Notes under the pieces: generated by a model | What the model was told of the DNA's origin: nothing | The model's database searches: none | Seen by the model: the letters and a program-made list of their open reading frames with translations, nothing else | Position numbers and translations under genes: made by a program | In this document: positions 25,875 to 33,718 of the stretch, piece after piece | Position numbering within the stretch: the stretch's first letter is position 1 | Layout of the letters: each line of letters opens with the position of its first letter | DNA from: Myxococcota bacterium | Lineage (GTDB): Bacteria; Myxococcota_A; Polyangia; Polyangiales; Houyiibacteriaceae | DNA: 53,257 nt | Reading direction: 5' to 3' | Assembly (NCBI GenBank): GCA_028284955.1 | Contig: JANQQS010000131.1 | Coordinates: forward strand, 1 to 53,257

Positions 25875-27335
25875 ATGGAGGAGCTGCGACGCCACACCAA
25901 GCGGGTCACTGGATCCCGACCTCGCCGACTCGTCATCGGTGGTTTGGGCGTGCTCGCCGCGCTCGCCGCATGGGTGCCTCCTGCGCTCGCGGACGATGAT
26001 ACGGGAGAAGAAATAGCAGTAGATCGTGCACGAGAAGCTACCCCGACGACGTCGCCTGCCGCTCGATTCTCTCGCGCACGCAGGTTTGACTATTCTCGGT
26101 TTCGAGACGGTCCACGACGGGTCCCGCGAGCGCGTGGCGCCTCTCTGGCGCGAGCAAAAGGGCTCGGGCTGGGAACTCGAGAGACGGCTACGCGCTTGCT
26201 CCGAGGAAAGCCTGCGGAGCGGTGGGTCGCTGCGGCGAACTGGCGACCATCCGCTCCGCGCCGCGCGAGCACAAAATCGCAGCCAGCCCCGCTCCTTTGG
26301 CCAGTGGCCGCCGGGCGCTTCGGGCGCGGCTTTGGCTTTGTGCGCACCACTCGTCCGGACAAACGTCACAACGGAGTAGATATCGTCGCGCGAGAGGGAG
26401 AAGTCGTACGCGCGGTGGCGGACGGAATCGTGGGTTATAGCGACAACGGGGTACGTGGTTTTGGCAACTGCATTCTCATCGTCCACCCCGATGCCAGCGT
26501 CTCTGTCTACGCCCACAACTACCGCAATACTGTGCAAGCAGGGTGGCGCGTGCGGCGCGGGGAGCGCATCGGATTCGTCGGTACCACCGGGATTTCGCGC
26601 GGTCCGCACTTGCATTTCGAGCTTCGTCATCGCGGCACACCGGTCGACCCGCTCAAACGGTTTTCCGGTCGACCCTGGATTCGCGCGTACAGAACCTGGC
26701 AGGCTCAACTGCGCCGCGGCACCCTCCCCCCACTCCGCGATCATCTTGGTTCGACGCATCTTGGTTCGACGGAGAAAGCGGCTACGAAACATCCCTCCGC
26801 CCCAGCGACGACCGCCGACCCGACCGTACCGCAACGAGCCCGCGTTGCAGCGCTGCGGCTGATTCGACGCGGCATCCCCGAGCCACAGCGCGAACGATTG
26901 CCCGGCCGCAATTTCTCCACTCTTCTGTGGCCTCTTCGCGGCGGGGAGGGAGTGGCGCGCAGCGGGCGCGGAGTAAACATCGCGGCGCCAGAAGGAACAC
27001 CTGTCCGCGCCGCCGCGGATGGCCGTGTCGTGTTCGCGGGCGCAGGTCTACCTGGCTTGGGAATCGCCGTCGTGCTCGCGCATCCCAATGGATGGGTCAC
27101 GGTCTACGGAGCGCTTCGTGAGATCGGCGTATCCGTAGGCCAAGACACGCTTCGCGGGGAATGGATCGGTCGAAGTGGACCCGCGTTCGCGAAATCGGCC
27201 GGAAAACAATCGTCGGCCGGAGCTCCCCATTTACATTTCCAACTACGACAAGACGGCCGTGCACGAGACCCTCGCGCGCTGTTCGCGCAGCAACCGCACA
27301 CCCTCGGCGCTGACATTCACGAGCCGGTTCGCTAA
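25875..27335 (+). CDS. Secreted protein with two LytM/M23 peptidase domains, the second degenerate
   Basis: About 486 residues with a signal peptide (VIGGLGVLAALAAWVPPALA). The first M23 domain (~150-280) keeps its zinc ligands: HNGVD and HLHFE, plus YAHN. The second (~350-480) has RGVNIAA where the HxxxD ligands should be and YGALRE in place of the YxH segment, although HLHFQ remains. It is therefore probably a non-catalytic regulator, as in EnvC/NlpD-type activators. A 15-bp tandem repeat (26745-26774 region, DHLGSTHLGST) lies in the linker. Likely role: cell-wall remodelling or amidase activation. Confidence 0.87.
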   Translation: MEELRRHTKRVTGSRPRRLVIGGLGVLAALAAWVPPALADDDTGEEIAVDRAREATPTTSPAARFSRARRFDYSRFRDGPRRVPRARGASLARAKGLGLGTRETATRLLRGKPAERWVAAANWRPSAPRRASTKSQPAPLLWPVAAGRFGRGFGFVRTTRPDKRHNGVDIVAREGEVVRAVADGIVGYSDNGVRGFGNCILIVHPDASVSVYAHNYRNTVQAGWRVRRGERIGFVGTTGISRGPHLHFELRHRGTPVDPLKRFSGRPWIRAYRTWQAQLRRGTLPPLRDHLGSTHLGSTEKAATKHPSAPATTADPTVPQRARVAALRLIRRGIPEPQRERLPGRNFSTLLWPLRGGEGVARSGRGVNIAAPEGTPVRAAADGRVVFAGAGLPGLGIAVVLAHPNGWVTVYGALREIGVSVGQDTLRGEWIGRSGPAFAKSAGKQSSAGAPHLHFQLRQDGRARDPRALFAQQPHTLGADIHEPVR

Positions 27336-27344
27336 GCTCCCGTC

Positions 27345-28187
27345 ATGTTCGATCTAGACCGCATCGGCGGCGTTTCCGCGCTCGACCGTCTGGTCGACGC
27401 GACCCTGCAGGCCGGCGAAGAGGCTTTGCGATGGTATCGAGGTTCGACTCGCCGCGACGCGACGACCAACCAGGCGGGTCTGCCGAGCGGGATTCAGCGC
27501 AAGGGCGACCAGAGTCCAGTGACCGAGGCGGATCGAAACGCGGAAAAACTGCTTTCCAACTTCATTCGGCGAGAGTTTCCCCGCGCCTCGTTTTTTGGCG
27601 AGGAAAGCGGCGCCCGAGAAGGCTCGTCGGAGTTTCGGTTTTTCGTCGACCCAATCGACGGGACACGAGCCTTCGTTCGAGGAATTCCAACGTGGTCGGT
27701 GCTTCTGGGTCTTGAGGCCGCAGGAGAGCCCGTGCTGGGCATTGCGTTCATGCCGGCCGCAGGCGACCTGTTCGTAGGCGTCAAGGGTCATTGCGCGCTG
27801 GTCAATGGTCGCCCAATCCATCTGTCCACTGTCGACTGTGTCGACGACGCACTGGTCACGCACGGAACGCTGCAGCAGTTTCGCGACGCCGGCGAGATCG
27901 AGTTGCTCGCTCGCTTGGCGAACAAAACCTACACCGCCCGAGGCAATCCCGATTTCGATGGCTATCGACAACTTCTGCTCGGGCGCGCAGAAGCGATGGT
28001 GGACCCCGGCATCAAACCGTACGACGTCTGCCCGGCCGCCGTGTTGGTCCGCGAGGCAGGCGGCCGGTTCACCGACTTTTCGGGAAACGACACCATTCAT
28101 GGGAGCTGTGCCCTCGCCACGAATGGCTTAGTGCACAGTGAACTGCTCTCTCTAACGCGGACCTCCCTCCTGACCCCCAGAGACTAG
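27345..28187 (+). CDS. Inositol monophosphatase-family phosphatase
   Basis: A 280-residue Mg-dependent phosphatase of the IMPase/FIG superfamily. Metal-site motifs: GEESG near residue 86, the signature DPIDGTRAFVRG, and IKPYDVCPAAVLVREAGG at the C-terminal site. The DGTRAF variant resembles HisN-type histidinol phosphatases, but no histidine genes are nearby, so the substrate is open (inositol-P, histidinol-P or PAP). Starts 9 bp after the M23 gene stop. Confidence 0.88.
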   Translation: MFDLDRIGGVSALDRLVDATLQAGEEALRWYRGSTRRDATTNQAGLPSGIQRKGDQSPVTEADRNAEKLLSNFIRREFPRASFFGEESGAREGSSEFRFFVDPIDGTRAFVRGIPTWSVLLGLEAAGEPVLGIAFMPAAGDLFVGVKGHCALVNGRPIHLSTVDCVDDALVTHGTLQQFRDAGEIELLARLANKTYTARGNPDFDGYRQLLLGRAEAMVDPGIKPYDVCPAAVLVREAGGRFTDFSGNDTIHGSCALATNGLVHSELLSLTRTSLLTPRD

Positions 28188-28258
28188 GTTGCGTTCGTGC
28201 AGGAGATCTGATTACCTCCGCCGAGACACTCAACCCTGTACATTCAACCCTGCAACGC

Positions 28259-28295
28259 GATTCTGGGCCCACGGAGTGATTCTGGGCCCACGGAG
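28259..28295 (+). repeat. Two 18-bp direct repeats upstream of a small gene
   Basis: GATTCTGGGCCCACGGAG occurs at 28259-28276 and 28278-28295 (period 19). It is preceded by TCAACCCTG at 28230-28238 and 28244-28252. They end 10 nt before the proposed ATG 28306, where they could affect translation or bind a regulator. Confidence 0.7.
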
Positions 28296-28305
28296 CAATC
28301 CCGAC

Positions 28306-28590
28306 ATGGAAGACGAAGCGCCCCCCCACACCGAGATTCCGCGGGACCCCGCCCCGAGCATCCCCGAGATTCAAGACGAAGCAGGGCGCACTCCGATGTG
28401 GGTGCCTGCGCTCGGCCTCGGGCTTCTCCTCGGCCTCACGCTCGTCTACGTAACGATGAGCGCATTCGGTGATGCCCAAGCTCCCGAATCGGACGCGGCC
28501 ACCGCTCCGACCGAAGGAAACGGCGCCGCAGGGGGAGAAGACGACCCCGGCGGGAAAAACACCGACGAAGAAAACGCAGACGCCAAGTAG
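28306..28590 (+). CDS. Small single-pass membrane protein, unknown function
   Basis: A 94-residue protein with an acidic Pro-rich N-terminus, one transmembrane helix (MWVPALGLGLLLGLTLVYV, about residues 31-49) and a Gly/Asp/Glu-rich C-terminal tail. ATG 28306 is chosen because the upstream in-frame extension covers direct-repeat DNA. It lies between the phosphatase and the beta-oxidation gene on the same strand. I do not recognise a family. Confidence 0.6.
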   Translation: MEDEAPPHTEIPRDPAPSIPEIQDEAGRTPMWVPALGLGLLLGLTLVYVTMSAFGDAQAPESDAATAPTEGNGAAGGEDDPGGKNTDEENADAK

Positions 28591-28653
28591 CGCAGGTCGG
28601 AGTACTATAGGCCTACTAGGCACATCGGGCCGATCAAGCGAGGAGGGAGCGCC

Positions 28654-31038
28654 GTGCAACCGATAAAAGACGTGCAACCGATAAAAACAGTGGGGGTAGT
28701 CGGTGCGGGCGTCATGGGCAGTGGAATCGCTGCCCACATGGCCAACGCGGGCATTCGCGTCACGCTGCTCGACATCGTTCCCCCCGATTTACCCAACCCG
28801 GAGAGCGCGCCGCATGCACAACGCAGCCGCTTTGCTGGGGACGCGATAAAGAAAACACTAAAAAGCAAACCAGCCGCCTTTTTCCACCCCGACATGGCGA
28901 AGCTGGTTGCTACCGGCAACCTAGAGGACGACCTTGATTCGCTGAAGAACGCCGATTTGATCATCGAAGCGATCATCGAGCGCATCGACATCAAGAAGAA
29001 ACTCTTCGCGCGTCTAGAAGACACCATCAGCAGCGACACCATCGTGGCGTCCAATACCTCGGGCTTGCGCATCGCCGACATGCTCGAAGGTCGCAACGAT
29101 TCATTTCGCGAGCGATTCTTGGTCATGCATTTCTTCAATCCAGTCCGGTACATGAAGCTACTAGAATTGGTGGCCGGTCCCGACACGTCGGATCAAGTGC
29201 GAGAGCGGGTAGAAACGTTTGGGCGCGAACTGCTCGGCAAAGGCATTGTTTGGGGAAAAGACACACCCAACTTCATCGGCAATCGCATCGGCTGCCACTC
29301 CATGATGCTTACGCTCAAAGAGATGCAGCCGGCGGGCTTGAGCATCGAAGACGTCGACGCGATCACGGGCGTGCCCATGGGCCATCCGAAGAGCGCAAGC
29401 TTTCGTACGGCGGACATGGTTGGCCTCGACACCTTCGCGCACGTCGCCAGCAACTGCCACGCCGCGTTGGTCGACGACGAGGAACGCGACGTCTTCCTCG
29501 CGCCTGAATTTCTCACCAACATGGTGGACAAGAAGATTCTGGGAGACAAGACCAGAGGCGGCTTCTACAAGAAAACCAAAGACGGCATCCTCACCATCGA
29601 CCCGAGTTCGCTGGAGTACCGGCCCAAGGGCGGCGACCCCGAGCTCAAAAAAGCGATGAAAGACATCGCCAAAAAAGAAGACCCCGCAGAGCGCGTGCGC
29701 GCCCTGGTCGCCGACTCCGGCAAAGCCGGCGCATTCGCGTGGAAGCTGCTCTCGCGATCCTTGCTCTACTCTGCTCGGCGCGTGGGCGAAATTGCCGACG
29801 ATGTGGTGGCTTGCGACGATGCGATGAAGTGGGGCTACAACTGGGAGCTTGGCCCGTTCGAAATTTGGGATGCGCTCGGGTTCTCAGAAACGCTGACGCG
29901 TATGCGGCAGGACGGCCTCGACATACCGAGCTCGATCGAGCGCATGGAAAACGCCGGCGCGACATCGTTCTACCGCCCCGGCGAGGTTTTCGATCTCGCC
30001 CGTGGCGCCTACGTCGAGAAACACGAAGACCCTCGCACCGCACCGCTCGTGCTCGTACGTCAACGGACGGCGCCGGTGGTCGAAAACGCAGGCGCCAGCG
30101 CATGGGACCTCGGTGAAGGTGTGCTCGGGGTCACTTTCAAAACCAAAGCCAACAGCATCGATGCCGACGTCATTGGCGCGATCCATCAATCGGTTGACCG
30201 AGCAGAACGAGACTTCTCCGCCGTGCTTCTCTACAACGAAGGGGACCATTTTTGCGTCGGCGCAAACCTCTTCGCGATTGTGATGGCAGCCAATCAGAAG
30301 CAATGGGACCAGCTCCGCAATACCGTGCAGGGTTTTCAGGGGGCCGTGCAGCGCATGAAGTACGCCACCGTACCCGTTGTGGCGGCGCCCTACGGAATGA
30401 CCTTGGGGGGAGGCTTGGAGCTTTGTTTGGCGTCGGATGCGGTGCAGGCTTCCGCGGAAACCTACGCGGGCCTGGTCGAAGCGGGCGTAGGGGTGATTCC
30501 CGGTGGCGCAGGCAACCTCAACATGCTGTGGCGGGCGCTTGAAGGCATTCCCGACGGGGTCGAGTTCGACGTGCAAGCCGTTGTCGGACGGGTGTTTCAG
30601 AATATTGCCACCGCGAGAGTTGCGACCAGCGCGCATGAAGCGATCCGTTTCGGATATGTCCCGACCCGAGCAAGCGTTTCGTTTGATCGAGCCCGCCATC
30701 TCAGCGAAGCCAAAGCGCTCGCAGCCAGCCTCGGACGCACCGGCTATCACCCACCGGCTCCGCGGTCGTATCGCCTGCCCGGGGAAAGCGGAATCGCAAC
30801 GCTCGGCATGATGGTCGACACCATGGTGGCGGGCTCCTACGCCACAGAACACGATGCGCTCATCGCTCGCAAGCTCGCCACGGTATTGTGCGGAGGCCCA
30901 GGAGGCGCAACGAAACTGGTCACCGAAGAACACATGCTCGAACTAGAGGCAGAAGCATTCGTGAGCCTTTGCGGCGAGCCCAAGAGCCTTGAGCGAATGC
31001 AGCATATGCTGATGCACAACAAACCGCTCAGGAACTGA
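28654..31038 (+). CDS. fadN: 3-hydroxyacyl-CoA dehydrogenase / enoyl-CoA hydratase (FadN-type)
   Basis: A 794-residue multienzyme of fatty-acid beta-oxidation. The order is dehydrogenase first (NAD-binding GVVGAGVMGSGIAAHMANAG, then the C-terminal HAD domain) and hydratase last, as in Bacillus FadN and opposite to E. coli FadB. The hydratase keeps both expected acidic residues (GGGLELCLASD and GLVEAGVGVIPGG), so it should be active. GTG 28654 follows AGGAGGG (28640-28646). The first 18 bp are duplicated (residues QPIKD then QPIKT), giving a second in-frame GTG at 28672. The stop is followed directly by the hairpin array at 31045. Confidence 0.92.
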   Translation: MQPIKDVQPIKTVGVVGAGVMGSGIAAHMANAGIRVTLLDIVPPDLPNPESAPHAQRSRFAGDAIKKTLKSKPAAFFHPDMAKLVATGNLEDDLDSLKNADLIIEAIIERIDIKKKLFARLEDTISSDTIVASNTSGLRIADMLEGRNDSFRERFLVMHFFNPVRYMKLLELVAGPDTSDQVRERVETFGRELLGKGIVWGKDTPNFIGNRIGCHSMMLTLKEMQPAGLSIEDVDAITGVPMGHPKSASFRTADMVGLDTFAHVASNCHAALVDDEERDVFLAPEFLTNMVDKKILGDKTRGGFYKKTKDGILTIDPSSLEYRPKGGDPELKKAMKDIAKKEDPAERVRALVADSGKAGAFAWKLLSRSLLYSARRVGEIADDVVACDDAMKWGYNWELGPFEIWDALGFSETLTRMRQDGLDIPSSIERMENAGATSFYRPGEVFDLARGAYVEKHEDPRTAPLVLVRQRTAPVVENAGASAWDLGEGVLGVTFKTKANSIDADVIGAIHQSVDRAERDFSAVLLYNEGDHFCVGANLFAIVMAANQKQWDQLRNTVQGFQGAVQRMKYATVPVVAAPYGMTLGGGLELCLASDAVQASAETYAGLVEAGVGVIPGGAGNLNMLWRALEGIPDGVEFDVQAVVGRVFQNIATARVATSAHEAIRFGYVPTRASVSFDRARHLSEAKALAASLGRTGYHPPAPRSYRLPGESGIATLGMMVDTMVAGSYATEHDALIARKLATVLCGGPGGATKLVTEEHMLELEAEAFVSLCGEPKSLERMQHMLMHNKPLRN

Positions 31039-31044
31039 GTTTTT

Positions 31045-31147
31045 GGGAGGGGCTGGCCGCAGCCCCTCCCCCCGCGGAATACGATTCCGCGGGCCCCCCC
31101 TCCCGCCGCCGGCCGCTCCGCGGCCGCCCCATCGCTTTGCGACGGGG
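31045..31147. repeat. Array unit 1: four consecutive hairpins
   Basis: Stems: 31045-31054 with 31061-31070 (10 bp, loop GGCCGC); 31071-31080 with 31084-31093 (10 bp, loop ACG); 31111-31116 with 31120-31125; 31127-31135 with 31139-31147 (one internal mismatch). A T-run precedes rather than follows the first stem on the plus strand, so it is not a standard intrinsic terminator for fadN. Confidence 0.75.
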
Positions 31148-31233
31148 CCCCGGTTACGTTGGACTTCAGCGTTGGAACAAGACTGGTGGACAACAACGAC
31201 ACCTCGCCACCCGCAATTCGACCCCACACCACC

Positions 31234-31382
31234 AGGTCACGTGCTTCCTGGAGGGGGAGCTTGGGTGGCTGTTGTTGTTCGGAGGGTTTGGTGCAAACCC
31301 TCCCCCGTGCGGGTACGACCCGCTCGGGTCCCCCTCCCGACTCCGGCCGCTTGCGCGCCCGCCCCACCGCGAAGCGGCGGGG
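31234..31382. repeat. Array unit 2: conserved block plus hairpins
   Basis: Begins with AGGTCACGTGCTTCCTGG and a G-rich block. It continues with stem 31281-31290/31294-31303 (10 bp, loop GTG), stem 31309-31314/31318-31323 (loop ACG) and stem 31362-31370/31374-31382. The last stem corresponds to the fourth stem of unit 1, with a T-A pair replaced by C-G, a compensatory change. Confidence 0.72.
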
Positions 31383-31477
31383 CCCCGGTCGCGTTGGGCT
31401 TCATCGTTTAGGACAAGACTGCGTGCAGGCGACGACAACATCTCGAACCATCTCCCGCAGTTTTCCCTAACGAAACC

Positions 31478-31558
31478 AGGTTACGTGCTTCCTGGCGGGG
31501 GAGCTTGGGTGAATCGCTGGGATCGTATCCCAGCGAGAGGGTCTGGGTGCCAGACCCT
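31478..31558. repeat. Array unit 3: conserved block plus double hairpin (copy C)
   Basis: AGGTTACGTGCTTCCTGG and a G-rich block lead to a 10-bp stem 31514-31523/31527-31536 (loop CGT) and a 9-bp stem 31538-31546/31550-31558 (loop GTG). It lacks the AGAGCA tail of copies A, D and E. Confidence 0.78.
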
Positions 31559-31612
31559 AGACAACAGAGCGGCGAGGCCCCAGCAGTTCAACCTCCCACG
31601 TAACCAGGTCAC

Positions 31613-31708
31613 GTGCCTCCTGGCGGGGGAGTTTGGGTGAATCGGCGGGGTCGTACCCCGACGAGAGGGTCTGGGTGCCAGACCCTCAGGCAAACTGATC
31701 AGTGCTCT
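31613..31708 (-). repeat. Array unit 4: full double-hairpin element (copy D)
   Basis: Read on the minus strand it is AGAGCA, a palindromic ACTGATCAGT core (31694-31703), TTTGCCT, stem 1 (31665-31674/31678-31687, 10 bp, loop CAC), stem 2 (31642-31651/31655-31664, loop ACG) and a C-rich tail ending GGAGGCAC. It aligns over 96 nt with copy E (53162-53257) with six differences, four of them at two paired positions of stem 2. Confidence 0.82.
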
Positions 31709-31774
31709 TGAGCAAAGCTTGCTTGCGTTGATCGTAAACTCGAGTCGCGTACCATGGAGCAGTGGAATTTTGGT

Positions 31775-31881
31775 CTGAGCTTGAGCGCCCCGGCAGCGCA
31801 GACCGGATGACGCACGAATAGTGCTTCGTCCGGGCGAGCAGGGGAGGTAAGCCAAGCTCAGGGCAAAAGGCCGCTGCTCTA
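31775..31881 (-). other. Branched structured element following the RHH gene stop (copy F)
   Basis: Closing stem CTGAGCTTG (31775-31783) with CAAGCTCAG (31853-31861), 9 bp perfect. Inside is a 13-bp stem 31803-31815/31821-31833 (one mismatch, one G-U) with loop GAATA, plus a possible GCGC/GCGC stem (31785-31799). On the minus strand it begins TAGAGCAG at 31881, one nucleotide after the RHH stop codon, then TTTTGCCCTGAG as in the other copies. It is probably a 3'-UTR structure of the RHH mRNA; ncRNA is an alternative. Confidence 0.55.
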
Positions 31882-31882
31882 G

Positions 31883-32191
31883 CTAGTAAGTTCTGGGCAG
31901 CTTGGACACATCCACCTGATCCAACGCGAATCGGATGAGGCCGCTGCGGCTTACTCGGCGGTGGCCCGATGCTTTGAGCGACGCGACTTTTTCGTCGAGC
32001 TTCTGCAGATCTTCTTTGTACAAAGAAATGCAGATGACTTCGTAGTGGTCTGGCTTCGGTTTGGTGTTTTTCGGTTTGGCGGGACGCGTTTCTTGAGTCG
32101 GCGGAACAAAGAATGTGTCGCGGAGCACATCCCGCACCTCGTCTTCAGAGATGAGGTCGGAAGTCAGCGGTGTGCCTTTGTGGTTCGCCAT
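31883..32191 (-). CDS. Ribbon-helix-helix (CopG/ParG-like) DNA-binding protein
   Basis: A 102-residue protein with a flexible charged N-terminal half (residues 1-48) and a C-terminal RHH fold: strand YEVICISLY, helix EDLQKLDEKVASLKAS, and HRRVSRSGLIRFAL. It starts 3 bp after the stop of the ParA gene. A ParA followed by a small RHH protein with a mobile N-terminus is the arrangement of ParF/ParG-type partition modules. Inferred to bind a centromere-like site and stimulate the ATPase. The stop codon is followed by the structured element 31775-31881. Confidence 0.78.
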   Translation of the reverse strand: MANHKGTPLTSDLISEDEVRDVLRDTFFVPPTQETRPAKPKNTKPKPDHYEVICISLYKEDLQKLDEKVASLKASGHRRVSRSGLIRFALDQVDVSKLPRTY

Positions 32192-32194
32192 AGA

Positions 32195-33718
32195 TTATCT
32201 GCCTGAAATGGGCGGGTGCGCGCGACGGAATCCATCGTGGAGAGGCGCCGGCTCGCCCACCACCCCACTGCGTTGGCGAGCCCAGGTCTTGCTGCTTTGC
32301 TGAGACCACGATTCCTCTGCCGGGGCCGGCATGCGGGTGCGTCGCGTCGCCTCCAGCATGGCGGTATCGGCCGTCGGGGCTGTTTCAATGGAAGGTCGCC
32401 GCAGAGCCGAGTAGCGCTCGGTTCGCATGGGCGAGCCGCTTGGCGGTTCGGCACCGTAGCTCAACGAAGTTCGCGACCCAGTGGCTCGGCCAACGACCCC
32501 CGGCGACCGCCCATCGAGAGATCGCCCGTCGAGAGACCGGGCATCAAGCGTTCCACTTTCAGATGAATCGGCTTCAGACAAGCCGCTTTCGTACATCGAC
32601 GCGCTATCAACGCGCGCCGACGCAGACTCCGTCCTCGGCGCCGCCCCAGGCGTTCCAGAGCGCACTGCCTCGGTAACCTGCCCGCTTCTCATACGATTGA
32701 TGGTATGCACGAGCGAAAGATAATCCTCTGCGCCGCGGCTCAAGCAGTCGTACTCAAAAATGGTCTGCTTCGCGCTCGGAGATTCGCGAATCTTTGTGTT
32801 GACGCGAATCGGTTCGAAACACCGATCTCCGAAGTGGTGCGTCAACGTCTCCAGAACTTCGCGGGCGATACGATTTCGAATATCATAGAATGTCGGCAAC
32901 ACGCCTAGTAGGCGCAACTGGTACCCAAGCATCTTCCGTACGTTTTGGATGGTACGAAGCACTTGCTTGACACCAACGAGCGAAAGATAGTCGCACCCCA
33001 CCGGAACGAGCACGCTATCCGCGAACACTAGCGCGTTTTGATTCATCAACGAAAGTGCTGGCGCGCAATCGAGCACCACCACGTCGTAGTCGGCGCTCTC
33101 AGCACCGATGCGCTCGCGCAACACCCGCTCTCGATTGGGGCGTGAAGCCAGGTAGAGCTCCGCTGCCGCAACGGTCTCGTTGGCGGTAATCACATCCAGA
33201 TTGTTGCGCACGGGAACCGCCGCCTCGCGCACCGAAGTGCCCAGCACGACCAAATGGTAGAGACTTTTGTCGCCCTGGACCCCAAGCGATGCCCCAACGT
33301 TGCCTTGACCGTCCACGTCGACAAGCAGTACGCGGTGCCCGAGATCGGCAAGGCCCGCTGCGAGGTTCACCGATGTCGTGGTCTTTCCGGTGCCTCCTTT
33401 TTGGTTGAACACCGCGATTCGCCGCACGCTGTTCGGCTCTCGGTGGGACTGCACCCGGGAAACCCCCTTTTTCCGACATTCCGGCGAGCAAAAATAGAGC
33501 CGCGCGCCTTCGACGGTAACGGCCTGGTAGGCGTACACAAAAGAAAACTTTTTGCCACACACCGAGCATGTACAGCCGCCGGGCTTTTCGAGCAGCCGCT
33601 GCTGGCATGTTTGGGAGCAGACGTAGGTATAGCGACCGTTCTCCTCCCGCATCTGGTATCGAAACCGGACTTCGAAGGACGCCCCACAAACGTGGCAAGT
33701 GTTCTTCATACCCACCAT
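32195..33718 (-). CDS. ParA-family ATPase with two N-terminal TRASH/MYM-like zinc fingers
   Basis: A 507-residue protein. Residues ~8-42 and ~48-85 form two zinc fingers of C-x2-C ... C-x3-C type (CHVCGASFEV ... CSQTC; CSVCGKKFSF ... CSPEC). Residues ~100-345 are a ParA/Soj ATPase with deviant Walker A KGGTGKTTTSVNLA, VLLVDVDGQGN and VVLDCAPAL. The last ~150 residues are Ser/Arg-rich and disordered. ParA ATPases position DNA or protein clusters on the nucleoid. The finger-ATPase fusion is unusual to me. It forms an operon with the RHH gene. No replication genes are near, so plasmid origin is not indicated. Confidence 0.88.
   Translation of the reverse strand: MVGMKNTCHVCGASFEVRFRYQMREENGRYTYVCSQTCQQRLLEKPGGCTCSVCGKKFSFVYAYQAVTVEGARLYFCSPECRKKGVSRVQSHREPNSVRRIAVFNQKGGTGKTTTSVNLAAGLADLGHRVLLVDVDGQGNVGASLGVQGDKSLYHLVVLGTSVREAAVPVRNNLDVITANETVAAAELYLASRPNRERVLRERIGAESADYDVVVLDCAPALSLMNQNALVFADSVLVPVGCDYLSLVGVKQVLRTIQNVRKMLGYQLRLLGVLPTFYDIRNRIAREVLETLTHHFGDRCFEPIRVNTKIRESPSAKQTIFEYDCLSRGAEDYLSLVHTINRMRSGQVTEAVRSGTPGAAPRTESASARVDSASMYESGLSEADSSESGTLDARSLDGRSLDGRSPGVVGRATGSRTSLSYGAEPPSGSPMRTERYSALRRPSIETAPTADTAMLEATRRTRMPAPAEESWSQQSSKTWARQRSGVVGEPAPLHDGFRRAHPPISGR

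Larger units (their letters stand above)
31040..31882. repeat. Gene-free tandem hairpin-repeat array between convergent genes
   Basis: No coding sequence is supported here. The stretch lies between the 3' ends of fadN (stop 31038) and the RHH gene (stop 31883). Unit 1 and unit 2 repeat with a period of about 235-244 bp (GGGGCCCC at 31144 and 31379; GTGCTTCC at 31241 and 31485). Two shorter units follow (GTGCCTCC at 31613). Each unit carries two to four perfect or near-perfect stem-loops whose stem sequences differ between units while pairing is kept. Open frames across it are by-products of GC-rich repeats. Individual parts are listed separately. Confidence 0.85.

Noticed and set aside
29884-30933. 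Minus-strand frame inside the fadN gene
   Set aside because: Shadow of the enoyl-CoA hydratase coding region.
31045-31070. Intrinsic terminator for fadN
   Set aside because: The stem is strong, but the T-run precedes it on the plus strand and no U-tract follows on either strand.
31040-31708. CRISPR array
   Set aside because: Units are 128-244 bp and hairpin-rich, without short uniform repeats, unique spacers or cas genes.
31040-31708. Integron attC array
   Set aside because: No integrase or gene cassettes and no consistent GTTRRRY core sites; the stems have 3-nt loops rather than attC-type bulged arms.
32195-33718. Plasmid or integrated-element partition locus
   Set aside because: No replication, integrase or mobility genes nearby, and the neighbours are housekeeping genes (topoisomerase IV, beta-oxidation).
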